This document shows positions 63,922 through 64,000 of a DNA stretch of 64,000 nucleotides, in pieces. The stretch lies in the NCBI RefSeq assembly GCF_001661075.1, contig NZ_CP014870.1:124001-188000 (forward strand), in the 5' to 3' direction. Under the pieces are notes generated by a model. The model ran no database searches. It had not been told where the DNA came from and worked only from the letters and a program-made list of their open reading frames with translations. A program made the position numbers and the translations under genes. Within the stretch, counting starts at the first letter, position 1. The number at the start of each line of letters is the position of its first letter. The stretch comes from Pseudomonas silesiensis (lineage in GTDB: Bacteria > Pseudomonadota > Gammaproteobacteria > Pseudomonadales > Pseudomonadaceae).

Positions 63922-64000
63922 AGAGAAACCTCAAGGGGATGACGACGCGATCCTGAGGCTGTGTCATGGTTGTTACAATCGAAATCCGACGAGTAACACG

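Overview
The window reads as chromosomal DNA of a fluorescent Pseudomonas (P. fluorescens group). This rests on high-GC coding sequence, many inverted REP pairs of the GTGGGAGCGGGCTTGCTCGC type, and P. aeruginosa-like gene order in gshA - thioesterase - tex - ompR/envZ - rimK - rimB - hslR - hslO - pckA. No tRNA, rRNA, CRISPR array, insertion sequence or prophage was seen.

Layout. 0-5 kb: the end of an EAL protein, then oscA, sbp and cysTWA (sulfate uptake). 5-14 kb: an Mpo1-like membrane protein, a Crp/Fnr regulator, a receiver-only response regulator, an AraC regulator, a gene-free stretch with a possible small RNA, an RBBP9-type hydrolase, an unusual sigma-54 activator, an orphan MetQ, a small RHS-core protein and an AAA ATPase. 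13.7-19 kb: a TriABC-type RND efflux operon with two adaptors. 19.7-23.4 kb: a four-gene, lower-GC operon built around a type III polyketide synthase that has every hallmark of 1,3,6,8-tetrahydroxynaphthalene synthase (RppA), with an aldo/keto reductase, an NTF2-like protein and a methyltransferase-fold enzyme. 23.7-30.3 kb: metNIQ with an FMN monooxygenase and two SfnB-type oxidoreductases (organosulfur use). 30.6-36.6 kb: a beta-rich protein of unknown role, a cystine ABC transporter, D-cysteine desulfhydrase and serine acetyltransferase. 36.8-40.7 kb: a BetT-type transporter behind a perfect inverted repeat, a small membrane protein and an aldo/keto reductase. 40.8-44.4 kb: tauABCD. 44.5-57.3 kb: the conserved block from gshA to pckA, including a full rimABK operon. 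57.3-64 kb: an AT-rich patch with a half-calmodulin EF-hand gene, two paralogous small proteins, a lipoprotein subtilase, a RecQ-family helicase, a thioesterase and a glycine-zipper protein.

How it fits together. Much of the first 46 kb serves sulfur supply: sulfate, taurine, sulfones/sulfonates, methionine and cystine import, cysteine breakdown and synthesis, and glutathione synthesis. Several of these units share an AT-rich palindrome, TATTCT-N5-AGAATA, close upstream, which suggests a common sulfur-starvation regulator.

Most promising for new biology are the RppA operon (19773-23322), the calmodulin C-lobe-like gene (57909-58118), the shared palindrome with its possible small RNA (8056-8247), and the sigma-54 activator whose contact loop is altered and which lacks a DNA-binding domain.
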